The notes below the pieces were generated by a model that did not search any database, was not told the origin of the DNA, and worked only from the letters and a program-made list of their open reading frames with translations. A program made the position numbers and the translations under genes. A stretch of 64,000 nt of DNA, from contig JAEXNR010000028.1 in NCBI GenBank assembly GCA_023439505.1, positions 36,586-100,585 on the forward strand. The letters run 5' to 3'. The DNA is from Bacillota bacterium. Lineage in GTDB: Bacteria > Bacillota > Clostridia > Lachnospirales > Lachnospiraceae. Shown piece after piece: positions 36,482 to 45,861 of the stretch (positions are counted from its first letter, which is position 1; each line of letters starts with the position of its first letter).

Positions 36482-38293
36482 ATGGGGAGAAGATGTGGAA
36501 GCAAGAAAAGTTTCAAGTATCGACTGATTATTTATTTTTGCATTGTATCTATTATCCCGATTATTATTATTAATATTGTCGCTTATTATAATATCAAGGC
36601 TAAAGTCCAGGAGAATGTGGATGAATTAAAATCCTTTAGTTTAATGCAGATGGATACGAATATTAAGATGGCATTATCCTCTTATGAGGACCTTTTATAT
36701 CAGATGTATACGGATGATGATATTGTTGCTCTTCTGGATAAGATCAATAAGGGTGAGAATATTGCCGTCAGCAGGAATCAGCTGAGGCGCACACTCAGGG
36801 CCTTTGCCAGCGCAAAAGATTACATACAATGTATTACAGTGATCAATAAACAGGGGGACATTGTATTCTATGATATGCTGGCGACTTCCACAACAAATAC
36901 GGAATGGATCAGCAGATATAACATGACAACAAAAGAGTTGTATGATCAATTATCACTGACTTATGATACCAGGCTCCTATCAACAAAATATGCTACGACA
37001 TTTAATGCAAGACCATATTATTTATTTCATATGGGACACCGGATCATTGATTACAAGGATATACATAAAAATAACGGAGTCATTATATTAAGTATTGATG
37101 AGCGATTGCTTTATGATTTGTACAGTCAGAGCATGAGAGATAATATGGGAGATATACCGGACAACCAGAATATAATTATGGATGAAACGGGAAATGTCAT
37201 ATCCTTTCAAAATGTCGACAGGATAGATACCAATATCATCGATCCAAAATCGTTACCCTTCGAGAGGGAGCAGGCATGTATTCGGATGGTGAAAGACAGT
37301 GGTTTTTTATCGGGAGAATATTTAAAGGTTTACAGTATTTATGATGAGGAGCTGAATTGGTATTTTGTTAATGTTTCAGATCAAAGCAATGTAATTGACT
37401 TAATGAAAAGTCAGCAGGGATTAACAACCTTTGTTATCATTTCATCCGTGCTTTTATTAAGTCTGATCATCATATTTATAACAAACAGGTTAACCGGATC
37501 CATAGATAAGATTGTCAGAGCGATGAAGACGGTACAACAGGGAGAACTGAACGTGCGCGTTGAGGCGGATGAACATATGCCGGTAGAGATAGAAATCATT
37601 GCAAGCCAGTTCAATACCATGCTGGAAGAACTGTCATTATCTATCGAGAAAGAGAAAGAGGCTGGCATCCGACAGAAGAATGCTGAGATTTCGGCTCTGG
37701 AAGCTCAGATCAACCCGCATTTTTTGTATAATACACTGGATACGATAAACTGGATGGCGATCGATAAGGATGAATATGAAATCAGCAATGCAATTAATTC
37801 CCTGGCAAAGATATTGCGCTACGGAGTGGATAAAAGCAATAAGATCGTGGAGTTGAAAAGTGAGGTGGAGTGGCTGAAGCAATATGTCTTCTTGCTGCAA
37901 ACCCGGCTAAAAAATACATTCGAATGCAAAATCAATGTGGAACCGGAGGTGCTGCATTACCCGATCCATAAACTTCTTTTGCAGCCGTTTGTTGAAAATG
38001 CCATCATCCATGGGTTTGATGGAGTGAAAAGAAGACATGAACTGGAAATTTTGATTGCCGCAGGGGATAACATCATTAAAATTATGATATCAGATAATGG
38101 AAAAGGGATGTCTAAAGAAATGCTGATGGAGATCAGAGAGGGTATCTCAGAGCAAAAGGAGTTAAAGAGTCATATAGGGATCAGCAATGCGATCGGACGA
38201 CTTCGCATGTATTATGGAGAGCAGGCGAATGTCAGGATAGAAAGCGAACTGGATCAGGGTACCGGTATCTTTATAGAAATTCCAATCATATAG
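36482..38293 (+). CDS. YesM-type sensor histidine kinase
   Basis: 603 residues. Membrane segments at about 15-35 and 315-335 flank a large extracellular sensor of the Cache type; a HAMP domain (about 335-390), a coiled coil and a His_kinase domain (Pfam PF06580) follow, with the phospho-accepting His in INPHFLYNTLD and the N-box FVENAIIHG. ATG 36482 follows AAAGGGAAAG. It pairs with the next gene, 21 bases downstream, and controls uptake of plant oligosaccharides in many Firmicutes. Confidence 0.9.
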   Translation: MGRRCGSKKSFKYRLIIYFCIVSIIPIIIINIVAYYNIKAKVQENVDELKSFSLMQMDTNIKMALSSYEDLLYQMYTDDDIVALLDKINKGENIAVSRNQLRRTLRAFASAKDYIQCITVINKQGDIVFYDMLATSTTNTEWISRYNMTTKELYDQLSLTYDTRLLSTKYATTFNARPYYLFHMGHRIIDYKDIHKNNGVIILSIDERLLYDLYSQSMRDNMGDIPDNQNIIMDETGNVISFQNVDRIDTNIIDPKSLPFEREQACIRMVKDSGFLSGEYLKVYSIYDEELNWYFVNVSDQSNVIDLMKSQQGLTTFVIISSVLLLSLIIIFITNRLTGSIDKIVRAMKTVQQGELNVRVEADEHMPVEIEIIASQFNTMLEELSLSIEKEKEAGIRQKNAEISALEAQINPHFLYNTLDTINWMAIDKDEYEISNAINSLAKILRYGVDKSNKIVELKSEVEWLKQYVFLLQTRLKNTFECKINVEPEVLHYPIHKLLLQPFVENAIIHGFDGVKRRHELEILIAAGDNIIKIMISDNGKGMSKEMLMEIREGISEQKELKSHIGISNAIGRLRMYYGEQANVRIESELDQGTGIFIEIPII

Positions 38294-38314
38294 CTGCTAT
38301 GGGGGTAGATGCTT

Positions 38315-39862
38315 ATGAAAATCGTAATTATAGAAGATGAAATAAGAATCAGAGAGGGAATTATTAATCTGATCAAAAAGATTAACGAATCATACTGTGT
38401 CATAGGAGAAGCTGAAGACGGGGCAGAAGGTCTTCAACTGATAAAGCAGACAAATCCAGATCTGATCATAACGGATATCAGAATGCCGGATATGGATGGC
38501 CTTGAGATGCTCCGGTTATTAAAAGAGCAAAAGACAAATGCAAAGGCAATTGTTTTAAGTGCTTATTCAGAGTTTTCTTATGCGCAGGCAGCCATTAAAC
38601 TTGGAGTAAGTGAATATCTGGTGAAGCCTATTGCCGTAGGGGAGTTAACGCAGTCTCTAAAAAATATAGCAATACAGCTGGAACAGGAACGCCGGCAAAA
38701 TGGGGATCATATCAAACAACTGCAGGAACTCGAGAATATTTTTTATAGTGTATTGCTTGGAAGCACCGTTGTTGATATAGAACTGCAGCAATACCTGTGG
38801 AAGACATACGGGTTGAATGAGGATACGGAATTTATAATAATGCCACTTTTTCTGGGAGAGCAATATGAGAAGTGCTTCAAAAGAATAAAAAAGGAACTGC
38901 AGGTACTACTTATGGAAAAGAGGATCAGTAAGGAGTACCGGCTGCTTGAAATGCCTCAAAGTCATTTACTTTTGGTGATACTATATGCTTATCGGGATGA
39001 GCATGCGTTAAAACGATGGTTTCAGAATGTGGTAATACCGCAAATAAAAACAGAAAAAAAGATTCCTATGAGTTTTGGATGGAGCAGCTTTCAGAGCGTC
39101 GCCCGGATGAAGAACAATCTAAACACGCTGCTTATGAATATGGACTGGAATATATCACTGGGAAATGATGTAATGATATCTTATCCTCAGGTTACCCAGA
39201 TCCAGACGAAAATGGTATCCTATCCGATAGAGATCGAGAACCGGATGAAAATTGCATTGTGTGCCATGAACATCAAGAAAATTAATAAAGTTCTGGAGCA
39301 GTTTTGCCTGTCTTTTCGGGACGGAAATGTATACTCACCCAAGGAACTGAAAGAATCTTATGTCAGATTTCTATGGTCAATGATTAATGTATCCAAAGAA
39401 ATTAGTTTACTGCAGCAGAGCAGCCTGGAACAACAGGAATTATTAAAAAGAATTATGTCCGCACTGACCTATGAGGAATTGGAGAACACATTACAATCAT
39501 TTGTATCCCTGTTATCCGACCGGGAAGGAAAGGAAGAGAGGAACAGTCTTAACATACAGAGGGCCAAGAGTCTGGTACATGAATTCTATAATCAGGGAAT
39601 TACCCTGGATGAAATTGCAGCGAAACTAAATCTCACACCGGAGTATCTGGGTACCCAGTTTCATAAAGAAATGGGGATTAATTTCAGCATCTATATTAAG
39701 AATTTCAGAATTAACAAATCCAAGGAACTCTTGATTGGGACGCAGCTTAAGCTTCAGGATATTGCGAAAAAAGTAGGATACAGTGATCCAAAATATTTCA
39801 GCCAGGTGTTTAGAGAATGTACGGGCCAACTTCCGGCAGAATACAGGACGATGAATCATTGA
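38315..39862 (+). CDS. YesN-type response regulator with AraC DNA-binding domain
   Basis: 515 residues. Receiver domain first (IIEDEIRIREG, phospho-acceptor Asp in IITDIRMPDMDG, Lys in YLVKPIA), a central linker domain of about 270 residues, and a C-terminal AraC pair of helix-turn-helix motifs (GITLDEIAAKLNLTPEYLG; LQDIAKKVGYSDPKYFSQVF). ATG 38315 lies 8 bases after GGGGG; ATG 38309 is possible. It probably activates the binding-protein gene 120 bases downstream. Confidence 0.9.
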   Translation: MKIVIIEDEIRIREGIINLIKKINESYCVIGEAEDGAEGLQLIKQTNPDLIITDIRMPDMDGLEMLRLLKEQKTNAKAIVLSAYSEFSYAQAAIKLGVSEYLVKPIAVGELTQSLKNIAIQLEQERRQNGDHIKQLQELENIFYSVLLGSTVVDIELQQYLWKTYGLNEDTEFIIMPLFLGEQYEKCFKRIKKELQVLLMEKRISKEYRLLEMPQSHLLLVILYAYRDEHALKRWFQNVVIPQIKTEKKIPMSFGWSSFQSVARMKNNLNTLLMNMDWNISLGNDVMISYPQVTQIQTKMVSYPIEIENRMKIALCAMNIKKINKVLEQFCLSFRDGNVYSPKELKESYVRFLWSMINVSKEISLLQQSSLEQQELLKRIMSALTYEELENTLQSFVSLLSDREGKEERNSLNIQRAKSLVHEFYNQGITLDEIAAKLNLTPEYLGTQFHKEMGINFSIYIKNFRINKSKELLIGTQLKLQDIAKKVGYSDPKYFSQVFRECTGQLPAEYRTMNH

Positions 39863-39930
39863 TATTAGATTTACCTACCTTTTTAAGATTTTTCGAGTAC
39901 ATGACTTTATATATTCTTTATATAATAAAC

Positions 39931-39946
39931 TTGTCGTTAACGACAA
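39931..39946. promoter_or_regulatory. 16-bp perfect palindrome upstream of the sugar-binding protein gene
   Basis: TTGTCGTTAACGACAA is fully self-complementary. It starts five bases after a TATAAT box (39921-39926), placing it at the expected transcription start of the sugar ABC operon, where a bound repressor would block RNA polymerase. The form is that of a LacI, ROK or GntR operator; no such regulator gene lies in the window, and AraC/YesN proteins usually bind direct repeats. Confidence 0.6.
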
Positions 39947-39981
39947 AGATAATGCACAAGAGGTGCTAAAGGAGGAAAGTT

Positions 39982-41274
39982 ATGAAAAAAAGGTTGATTT
40001 CTATTGTTATGATGTTATTGATCTCTGTCAGTTTGCTGTCAGGCTGCAAAAAGGAGGCAAAGGACACTGAGGCAAATCAGACGCCAACAAAAGCAGCAAC
40101 GACAAATGAAGCGGATTCCCAGAAGGATGATTCCACAGATGCCGTTCCGGTTGAAAAGAAAAATGTGGTAATCTGGTATTATTGGGAAAATGAAACCCAC
40201 CAACAATTATTGGACGGAATTATTCAGGATTTTAACAAATCCCAGCAAACTGTTTCTGTTTCAGCCAAATATGTTCCTTTTGCGGATTTTAAAAAGCAGC
40301 TTTCGATTGGTGCAACGGCATCTGAGCTGCCGGATATTGTTATCATAGATAATCCGGATCACGCAGCCTATGCATCCATGGGGATATTTGCTGATATTAC
40401 CGGTAAGGTGGATACCAGCCAGTATTATGAAGGACCTCTTGCATCCTGTACCCTTGACGGTAAATTATATGGCATTCCTTTTGGAAGTAACTGTCTGGCA
40501 CTTTTCTATAATGAAGATATGTTAAAGGCAGCGGGATGTGAAGTTCCTAAAACATGGGATGAACTTGCAGAGGTGGCAAAGAAGACAACAACCGGTAATG
40601 TGAGCGGATTTGCATTCAGCTCACTTCAGAATGAAGAAGGAACCTTTAACTTCCTTCCCTGGATGCAGTCGGCAGGAACAACTGCTTATGAAATTAACAC
40701 AGAAGCCGGAATTAAAGCATTATCCTTTATTGGAGATCTGGTAAAGAGCGGATCTATGACAAAGGAAGCGATTAACTGGACTCAGGGTGATACCATGAAC
40801 CAGTTCATCTCAGGAAATCTGGCAATGATGATTAACGGAACTTGGCAGGTTCCAACGATGAGGGCACAAGTACCTGACCTTCATTGGAATGTGGCTATGA
40901 TTCCCAAGGATAAAGAGGATGTATCGGGTCTTGGCGGGGAGAATTTTGCAATTATCGATAATGAGAATTCAGATGCTTCTTTAGAGTTTATAAAATATGT
41001 CACAGCACCGGATAAAGTAAAAGGATATATTGACGGATTTGGTTATATTGCATCCCGTAAGGATGTTGCTGAGACACAGTATCAGGGTGATGATGTAATG
41101 CAGCTGTTTATTAAAGAACTCCAGTATGCAAAAGCAAGAGGACCTCATGAAAGCTGGCCATCCATTTCAGATGCAATTTCTCTTGCATTTAATGAAGTTA
41201 TGACAGAGGTAAGTACACCCGCAGATGCAGCAGCAAAAGCACAGCAAACAATTGACGGAATATTAGGGAAATAA
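39982..41274 (+). CDS. Sugar ABC transporter substrate-binding lipoprotein
   Basis: 430 residues. Signal peptide with lipobox LLSGC puts the lipid-modified Cys at residue 22, followed by a polar, Thr/Asp-rich linker. The mature part is a family 1 extracellular sugar-binding protein (VVIWYYWENETHQQ, later SFIGDLVKSGSMTKEAINW, GNLAMMINGTWQV). AAAGGAGG precedes the start. It delivers an oligosaccharide to the two permeases downstream; no ATPase gene is present, so a shared MsmX-type ATPase elsewhere is expected. A long stem-loop separates it from the permease genes. Confidence 0.9.
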   Translation: MKKRLISIVMMLLISVSLLSGCKKEAKDTEANQTPTKAATTNEADSQKDDSTDAVPVEKKNVVIWYYWENETHQQLLDGIIQDFNKSQQTVSVSAKYVPFADFKKQLSIGATASELPDIVIIDNPDHAAYASMGIFADITGKVDTSQYYEGPLASCTLDGKLYGIPFGSNCLALFYNEDMLKAAGCEVPKTWDELAEVAKKTTTGNVSGFAFSSLQNEEGTFNFLPWMQSAGTTAYEINTEAGIKALSFIGDLVKSGSMTKEAINWTQGDTMNQFISGNLAMMINGTWQVPTMRAQVPDLHWNVAMIPKDKEDVSGLGGENFAIIDNENSDASLEFIKYVTAPDKVKGYIDGFGYIASRKDVAETQYQGDDVMQLFIKELQYAKARGPHESWPSISDAISLAFNEVMTEVSTPADAAAKAQQTIDGILGK

Positions 41275-41295
41275 TACATAGTATGGTAATTGTAA

Positions 41296-41380
41296 GAGGC
41301 AGTTAAAAAGCAATCAGGCAGGTCCTTTCATCTTGTGTATAGGATGTCTGTGCCCGGCAGGTTCCTTTCATAACTGCCTC
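41296..41380 (+). repeat. Intercistronic stem-loop between binding protein and permease genes
   Basis: Perfect 10-bp stem, GAGGCAGTTA (41296-41305) with TAACTGCCTC (41371-41380), enclosing a 65-base loop in which GGCAGGTCCTTTCAT recurs nearly exactly as GGCAGGTTCCTTTCAT. No T tract follows, so it is more likely an mRNA end-protecting or attenuating structure than a terminator. Confidence 0.55.
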
Positions 41381-41481
41381 AACATTACCCGGAGACAGGG
41401 AGCATCAGGCACATTTATCCTGCTATATTCTGGTAATGGGAGCAATTAGCATGCGTTAATACGAATGGAGGTACGTTTGCT

Positions 41482-42384
41482 TTGAAGCACATAAAAAACT
41501 TTTTTCGTTATGATAATGTTGGGATTTTATATGTTCTTCCCGCATTTATTTATATGATCCTATTCGTTGGCTATCCGATTGTCAGCAATTTTATCCTGAG
41601 CTTTCAGGATATCACGGTGAAGACGCTGAATCGTCCGGATAAACCCTTTGTCGGTTTGGACAATTACATCTCATTGTTTCAGGATCCGGTTTTACAAAAA
41701 GCTGTTATTAATACCTTTGTATTTACCGTACTATCCCTGGTGTTTCAATTCTTTTTCGGGTTTCTACTGGCATTATTTTTTAATAGAAAATTTTCTTTTT
41801 CAAAACCGGTGAGGGGCTTAGCCATGATACCTTGGATGATTCCGGTTACGATTACTGCCCTTATGTTTAAATTTATGTTTAGTTCTAATGTAGGAATTAT
41901 TAATCAGGCACTGCAGGCCCTTCATTTCATATCAAAACCGATCGATTGGTTGACTACTCCGAGTACGGCAATGTTTGCCCTGATTTTCACTAATATATGG
42001 ATCGGTATACCGTTTAATATGATATTACTGGCATCCGGGCTTACCTTGGTTCCCAAAGAGTTGTATGAAAGTGCATCCATTGACGGAGCGAACAAGGTTC
42101 AGGCTTTGTTTAAAATTACGTTCCCACTGCTAAAACCTACGATACAATCTGTTATCATTCTGGGATTTATCTATACCTTTAAAGTGTTTGATCTGGTTTA
42201 TGTTATGACGAATGGGGGACCTGTTAATTCGACGCACCTGCTGTCGACCTATTCCTATAAATTATCCTTTAACCTGTTTCTATACAGTAAAGGTGCGACA
42301 GTGGCTAATATTTTATTTGTCATATTGTTTTTTGTAAGTCTTGTCTATTTGAAATTAACTTACAGGGAGGAGGAGGTCGACTGA
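41482..42384 (+). CDS. Sugar ABC transporter permease, MalF/UgpA type
   Basis: 300 residues with six membrane segments. The inner-membrane loop EAA motif appears as ELYESASIDGANKVQALFKITFPLLKP, near residue 195. TTG start at 41482 with GGAGG 10 bases upstream. The last base is shared with the start codon of the next permease gene. Together with the binding protein it imports an oligosaccharide probably related to arabinoxylan, xyloglucan or galactan, judging from the glycosidase genes around. Confidence 0.9.
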   Translation: MKHIKNFFRYDNVGILYVLPAFIYMILFVGYPIVSNFILSFQDITVKTLNRPDKPFVGLDNYISLFQDPVLQKAVINTFVFTVLSLVFQFFFGFLLALFFNRKFSFSKPVRGLAMIPWMIPVTITALMFKFMFSSNVGIINQALQALHFISKPIDWLTTPSTAMFALIFTNIWIGIPFNMILLASGLTLVPKELYESASIDGANKVQALFKITFPLLKPTIQSVIILGFIYTFKVFDLVYVMTNGGPVNSTHLLSTYSYKLSFNLFLYSKGATVANILFVILFFVSLVYLKLTYREEEVD

Positions 42385-43226
42385 TGGATAGAACATATAA
42401 AGGCAGAAAGAACCTGCTTATGTGTGGCTTGGCCGTAGTGCTTTTGATTGTATTATTATTCCCGATCTACTGGATTCTGGTCACATCCCTGAAAACAGAA
42501 AAAGAAATTTTTCAGATACCGCCCACCTTTTTTCCACATGAATTAAATCTTGCATCCTATGCGGCTCAAATTAAGATTGGTGACTTTAATATGTTTCGCT
42601 CCTTTGGTAACAGTGTGATGATATCGGCCAGTTGTATGCTGATTGCAGTGATGCTTTCCGTTCCGGCATCCTATGGAATTGCAAGATACCGGTTTAAAGG
42701 AAAGAAATTATTTGTTTTAAGCTTCTTAATAACGCAGATGCTGCCGGTATCCGTGATCTTAACACCGATGTTTATTATGTTTCGAAACATGCATTTAATC
42801 AATCATGCCCAATCTGCTATATTGGCGGATGCAACAATCGGTATACCATTTTCTATTCTGATACTTAAAAATTACTTTGCCTCAATTCCCAGAGAGCTGG
42901 AGGAGGCATCCTACATAGATGGATGCAACCGGTTCACGGCCTTTATCAGAATTTTGATTCCGATTGCCTTTCCGGGTGTTATCGTATGTGCTATCTTTTC
43001 CTTTTTGTATGCATGGGGAGATCTCGCATATGGCATGACATTTATCCAGGATCAGGTAAACAGGCCGATTACAGCAGGGATATTTAATTTCATGGGGCAG
43101 TATGGAACAAAGTGGAGCTATTTAACTGCATTTGCCGTTGTAACAATCATACCCGTTGCGATTATATTTATATTTATGCAGAAATATATTATCAGCGGAT
43201 TAACCAGTGGGGCAGTGAAGGGATAG
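42384..43226 (+). CDS. Sugar ABC transporter permease, MalG/UgpE type
   Basis: 280 residues with six membrane segments. The EAA loop is PRELEEASYIDGCNRFTAFI, near residue 172, and PASYGIARYRFKGKK is typical of the MalG side. The start overlaps the previous stop by one base (TGATG), indicating translational coupling; the GH31 gene follows 9 bases after the stop. The transporter lacks a local ATPase. Confidence 0.9.
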   Translation: MDRTYKGRKNLLMCGLAVVLLIVLLFPIYWILVTSLKTEKEIFQIPPTFFPHELNLASYAAQIKIGDFNMFRSFGNSVMISASCMLIAVMLSVPASYGIARYRFKGKKLFVLSFLITQMLPVSVILTPMFIMFRNMHLINHAQSAILADATIGIPFSILILKNYFASIPRELEEASYIDGCNRFTAFIRILIPIAFPGVIVCAIFSFLYAWGDLAYGMTFIQDQVNRPITAGIFNFMGQYGTKWSYLTAFAVVTIIPVAIIFIFMQKYIISGLTSGAVKG

Positions 43227-43235
43227 GAGGAAATT

Positions 43236-45221
43236 ATGTTTTGCAAGGAAGGAAATCGTCTGATTCGCCGATACCGGCATGAAACCTTATGCGTGGAGCC
43301 ATGGGGAGAAAACAGCCTTCGTATTCGGGCCGTGGTGATGGGAACTCCTTTGGACCATGATCCCTGGGCGCTTACAGAGGAAACAGGGCATCAGGCAGAA
43401 ATACAAATCGATCAGAGTCAGGCAGTGATACATAACGGAAAAATCTGTGCGAAGATATCATCGTCAGGAAAAATAGTATTTCTGAATCAGAAAGAGGAAG
43501 TCTTATTAGAGGAGTTTGCAAGAAACAGGAGAAATGTGATTGCAGAGGATTGTTCCGCCCTTGAAATAGAAGGGAGAGAATTTCAGGCAATTCTTGGTGG
43601 AGACTATTGCGTGCATGTCCGGTTTGAATCAAGACCTGAGGAAAAGATATTTGGCATGGGACAATATCAGCAGCCTTATCTTAATATAAAAGGATGCAGT
43701 CTTGAACTGGCACAAAGGAATTCTCAGGCCAGTGTGCCGTTTCTTATCTCAAATCTGGGGTACGGTTTTTTGTGGAATAATCCGGCAATCGGAAAGGTTA
43801 CCTTTGGGAGAAATATAACGGAGTGGAATGCGAAATCTACGAAGATAATTGACTACTGGATCACGGCGGGAGATATACCAGCCGAGATTGAGGAGGCATA
43901 TGCAGCAGTGACAGGTAAGGTACCCATGATGCCGGAATATGGACTGGGATTCTGGCAATGTAAGCTGCGTTACCAATCCCGGGAAGAACTGCTGGAGATC
44001 GCCAGGGAATATAAAAGGCGGGAATTGCCTCTTGATGTTATTGTAGTTGATTTCTTTCACTGGCCAAAGCAGGGGGAATGGAAGTTTGATCCAGAGTTTT
44101 GGCCCGAACCTGAGGATATGGTGGCACAACTGCAGTCCATGGGAATTGAATTGATGGTATCCGTATGGCCAACAGTCGATAAAGAGAGTGAGAATTTTGA
44201 GGAAATGTATGATTCCGGGTTTCTGGTAAATACAGACAGAGGAATTAAGACAACCATGGATTTTATGGCTCCAACACTCTTTATCGATCCGACGAATCCG
44301 GGGACAAGAGACTTTGTTTGGAGTAAAATAAAGAAAAACTACTATGATATGGGGATAAAGATATTCTGGCTGGATGAAGCGGAGCCGGAATACAGTGTTT
44401 ATGATTTTGATAATTACCGTTATTACAAAGGGACAAATCTTTCCGTTGGTAATCGTTATCCGGTGATGTATGCCAAAACATTTTTTGATGGAATGCAGGC
44501 GCAAGGACAAGAAAAAATTGTAAACCTGATCAGATGTGCCTGGGCCGGAAGCCAGAAGTATGGTGCGCTGGTATGGTCAGGAGACATTGCATCAAGTTTT
44601 TCCAGTATGAGAAATCAATTGACAGCCGGTCTTAATATGGGTATTGCAGGAATTCCCTGGTGGACGACAGACATTGGAGGTTTTCATGGGGGGAATCCGG
44701 AACAAGAGGAGTTTAGAGAACTGTTTATCCGTTGGTTTCAGTGGGGAACCTTTTGTCCGGTTATGCGACTCCACGGAGATCGGGAGCCGCGCCGGCCTCT
44801 TTCCGGCTCTGCTGCTAAGACAGGCTGTTGGTCAGGTGCTGCAAATGAGGTTTGGAGCTTTGGGGAGAGTGCCTATGAAATCTGCAGGAAGTATCTGAAG
44901 ATCAGAGAAAGTCTTCGTGATTATATCAGAGATGCCATGAGGCAGGCGCATGAAAAGGGCACTCCGGTCATACGGCCTCTGTTTTATGAATTTCCACAGG
45001 ATAAAATATGTTGGGAGATAGAGGATGCCTACATGTTTGGCGCATCATATCTCATTGCTCCTGTATTATATCAGGGAATGAAGCGTCGTAACGTCTATCT
45101 GCCTTCCGGTTTTCGATGGAAATTGTTTGAAACGGATCAGGTTTATGAGGGGGGAAATGATATAGAAGTTGAGACACCAATGGATACAATTCCTGTATTT
45201 GTAAGGGAGTACCCGGATTAG
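43236..45221 (+). CDS. GH31 glycoside hydrolase, alpha-xylosidase-like
   Basis: 661 residues, cytoplasmic. The nucleophile is Asp380 in IFWLDEAEPE and the acid/base Asp450 in LVWSGDIASSF, both standard for GH31; PEYGLGFWQCKLRYQSREE and VDFFHWPKQGEWKFDP are blocks typical of alpha-xylosidases of the YicI/XylS type rather than plain alpha-glucosidases. It would remove alpha-xylose from xyloglucan oligosaccharides taken up by the adjacent transporter. The gene starts 9 bases after the permease gene with AGGAGG, so it is in the same operon. Confidence 0.85.
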   Translation: MFCKEGNRLIRRYRHETLCVEPWGENSLRIRAVVMGTPLDHDPWALTEETGHQAEIQIDQSQAVIHNGKICAKISSSGKIVFLNQKEEVLLEEFARNRRNVIAEDCSALEIEGREFQAILGGDYCVHVRFESRPEEKIFGMGQYQQPYLNIKGCSLELAQRNSQASVPFLISNLGYGFLWNNPAIGKVTFGRNITEWNAKSTKIIDYWITAGDIPAEIEEAYAAVTGKVPMMPEYGLGFWQCKLRYQSREELLEIAREYKRRELPLDVIVVDFFHWPKQGEWKFDPEFWPEPEDMVAQLQSMGIELMVSVWPTVDKESENFEEMYDSGFLVNTDRGIKTTMDFMAPTLFIDPTNPGTRDFVWSKIKKNYYDMGIKIFWLDEAEPEYSVYDFDNYRYYKGTNLSVGNRYPVMYAKTFFDGMQAQGQEKIVNLIRCAWAGSQKYGALVWSGDIASSFSSMRNQLTAGLNMGIAGIPWWTTDIGGFHGGNPEQEEFRELFIRWFQWGTFCPVMRLHGDREPRRPLSGSAAKTGCWSGAANEVWSFGESAYEICRKYLKIRESLRDYIRDAMRQAHEKGTPVIRPLFYEFPQDKICWEIEDAYMFGASYLIAPVLYQGMKRRNVYLPSGFRWKLFETDQVYEGGNDIEVETPMDTIPVFVREYPD

Positions 45222-45284
45222 AATTCATTGATAATGGAAGTAATGAATGATTGTGGGATCATAGTATTTGCCGGAACAGGAGTA

Positions 45285-45311
45285 TGGGGCTGCTTATCGC
45301 AGCCCCATTTT
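45285..45311. terminator. Terminator after the GH31 gene
   Basis: Perfect 9-bp GC-rich stem (45285-45293 with 45299-45307) with a 5-base loop, followed by TTTT. Convergent genes on both sides may share it. Confidence 0.75.
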
Positions 45312-45331
45312 AACTATGAGGATTTATTTTT

Positions 45332-45562
45332 TTAGAAGAAGGAACCTCCTCCGCACATGCAAAGGATTAAAATCAGGGGAAGTATGCCGTTTAATCCATC
45401 GCCGCCGCAACCGCAATTATTGTTTGATCCGCAGCTTCCGCCGCCGCATCCTAAAAATCCGTTATCTCCCGAACACAAAAGTAAAATAAGAATTAAGAAC
45501 ATAGGGTTCATTCCATTATCACAAGTATTATTACAGCAGGAAGTATTTGTTACATCACTCAT
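45332..45562 (-). CDS. Small Cys/Gly-rich protein, HCB protein 13-like
   Basis: 76 residues with ten cysteines and many glycines. Two short hydrophobic runs, MFLILILLLC and ILPLILILCMC, flank a Gly/Cys/Asn block (GCGGGSCGSNNNCGCGG). Small proteins like this are common in Lachnospiraceae and are often named after insect chorion high-cysteine proteins; a spore or membrane-associated role is possible but unproven. TAGGAGG lies 8 bases before the ATG, which makes the gene convincing despite its size. Confidence 0.75.
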   Translation of the reverse strand: MSDVTNTSCCNNTCDNGMNPMFLILILLLCSGDNGFLGCGGGSCGSNNNCGCGGDGLNGILPLILILCMCGGGSFF

Positions 45563-45628
45563 ATATGAGCCTCCTAAATTTTATTTATGGTATATCATAT
45601 GCAGGTAAAAATATATTTACATTCATCA

Positions 45629-45645
45629 ATGTGATAAAGTCACAT
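45629..45645. promoter_or_regulatory. CRP/FNR-like inverted repeat
   Basis: ATGTGA-TAAAG-TCACAT is a perfect 6-bp inverted repeat with a 5-bp spacer, resembling the half-sites of CRP/FNR-family regulators but with one base less than the usual spacing. It is 67 bases upstream of the Cys-rich gene and 217 bases upstream of lacL. Confidence 0.35.
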
Positions 45646-45669
45646 ACCGCATCAGATGTTATTAGGTGG

Positions 45670-45762
45670 TTAGGTTTTGTTAATTACCGTTACTAATATC
45701 ACCCCAATTAAAATAGTCATTAATAAAACAGAGAAATATGAGATAAGAGATTGATTATTCAT
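45670..45762 (-). CDS. Possible 30-residue membrane peptide
   Basis: ATG at 45762 to TAA at 45670 encodes MNNQSLISYFSVLLMTILIG plus ten residues; the core is one hydrophobic helix followed by Asn-Lys-Thr. No clear ribosome binding site precedes it, so this is only a candidate. Confidence 0.25.
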   Translation of the reverse strand: MNNQSLISYFSVLLMTILIGVILVTVINKT

Positions 45763-45861
45763 AGTTTTTACATTAGTATAGAATAGCTGAATACTTTTAA
45801 AGGGAAATTTTAGAACGAATATTATGATGATGTATTATAATTTAACAGAATGGAGATTTGT

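Noticed and set aside
43749..44510. 253-codon minus-strand frame inside the GH31 gene
   Set aside because: It is antisense to conserved GH31 active-site sequence, has no ribosome site and gives a low-complexity, His/Ile-rich product.
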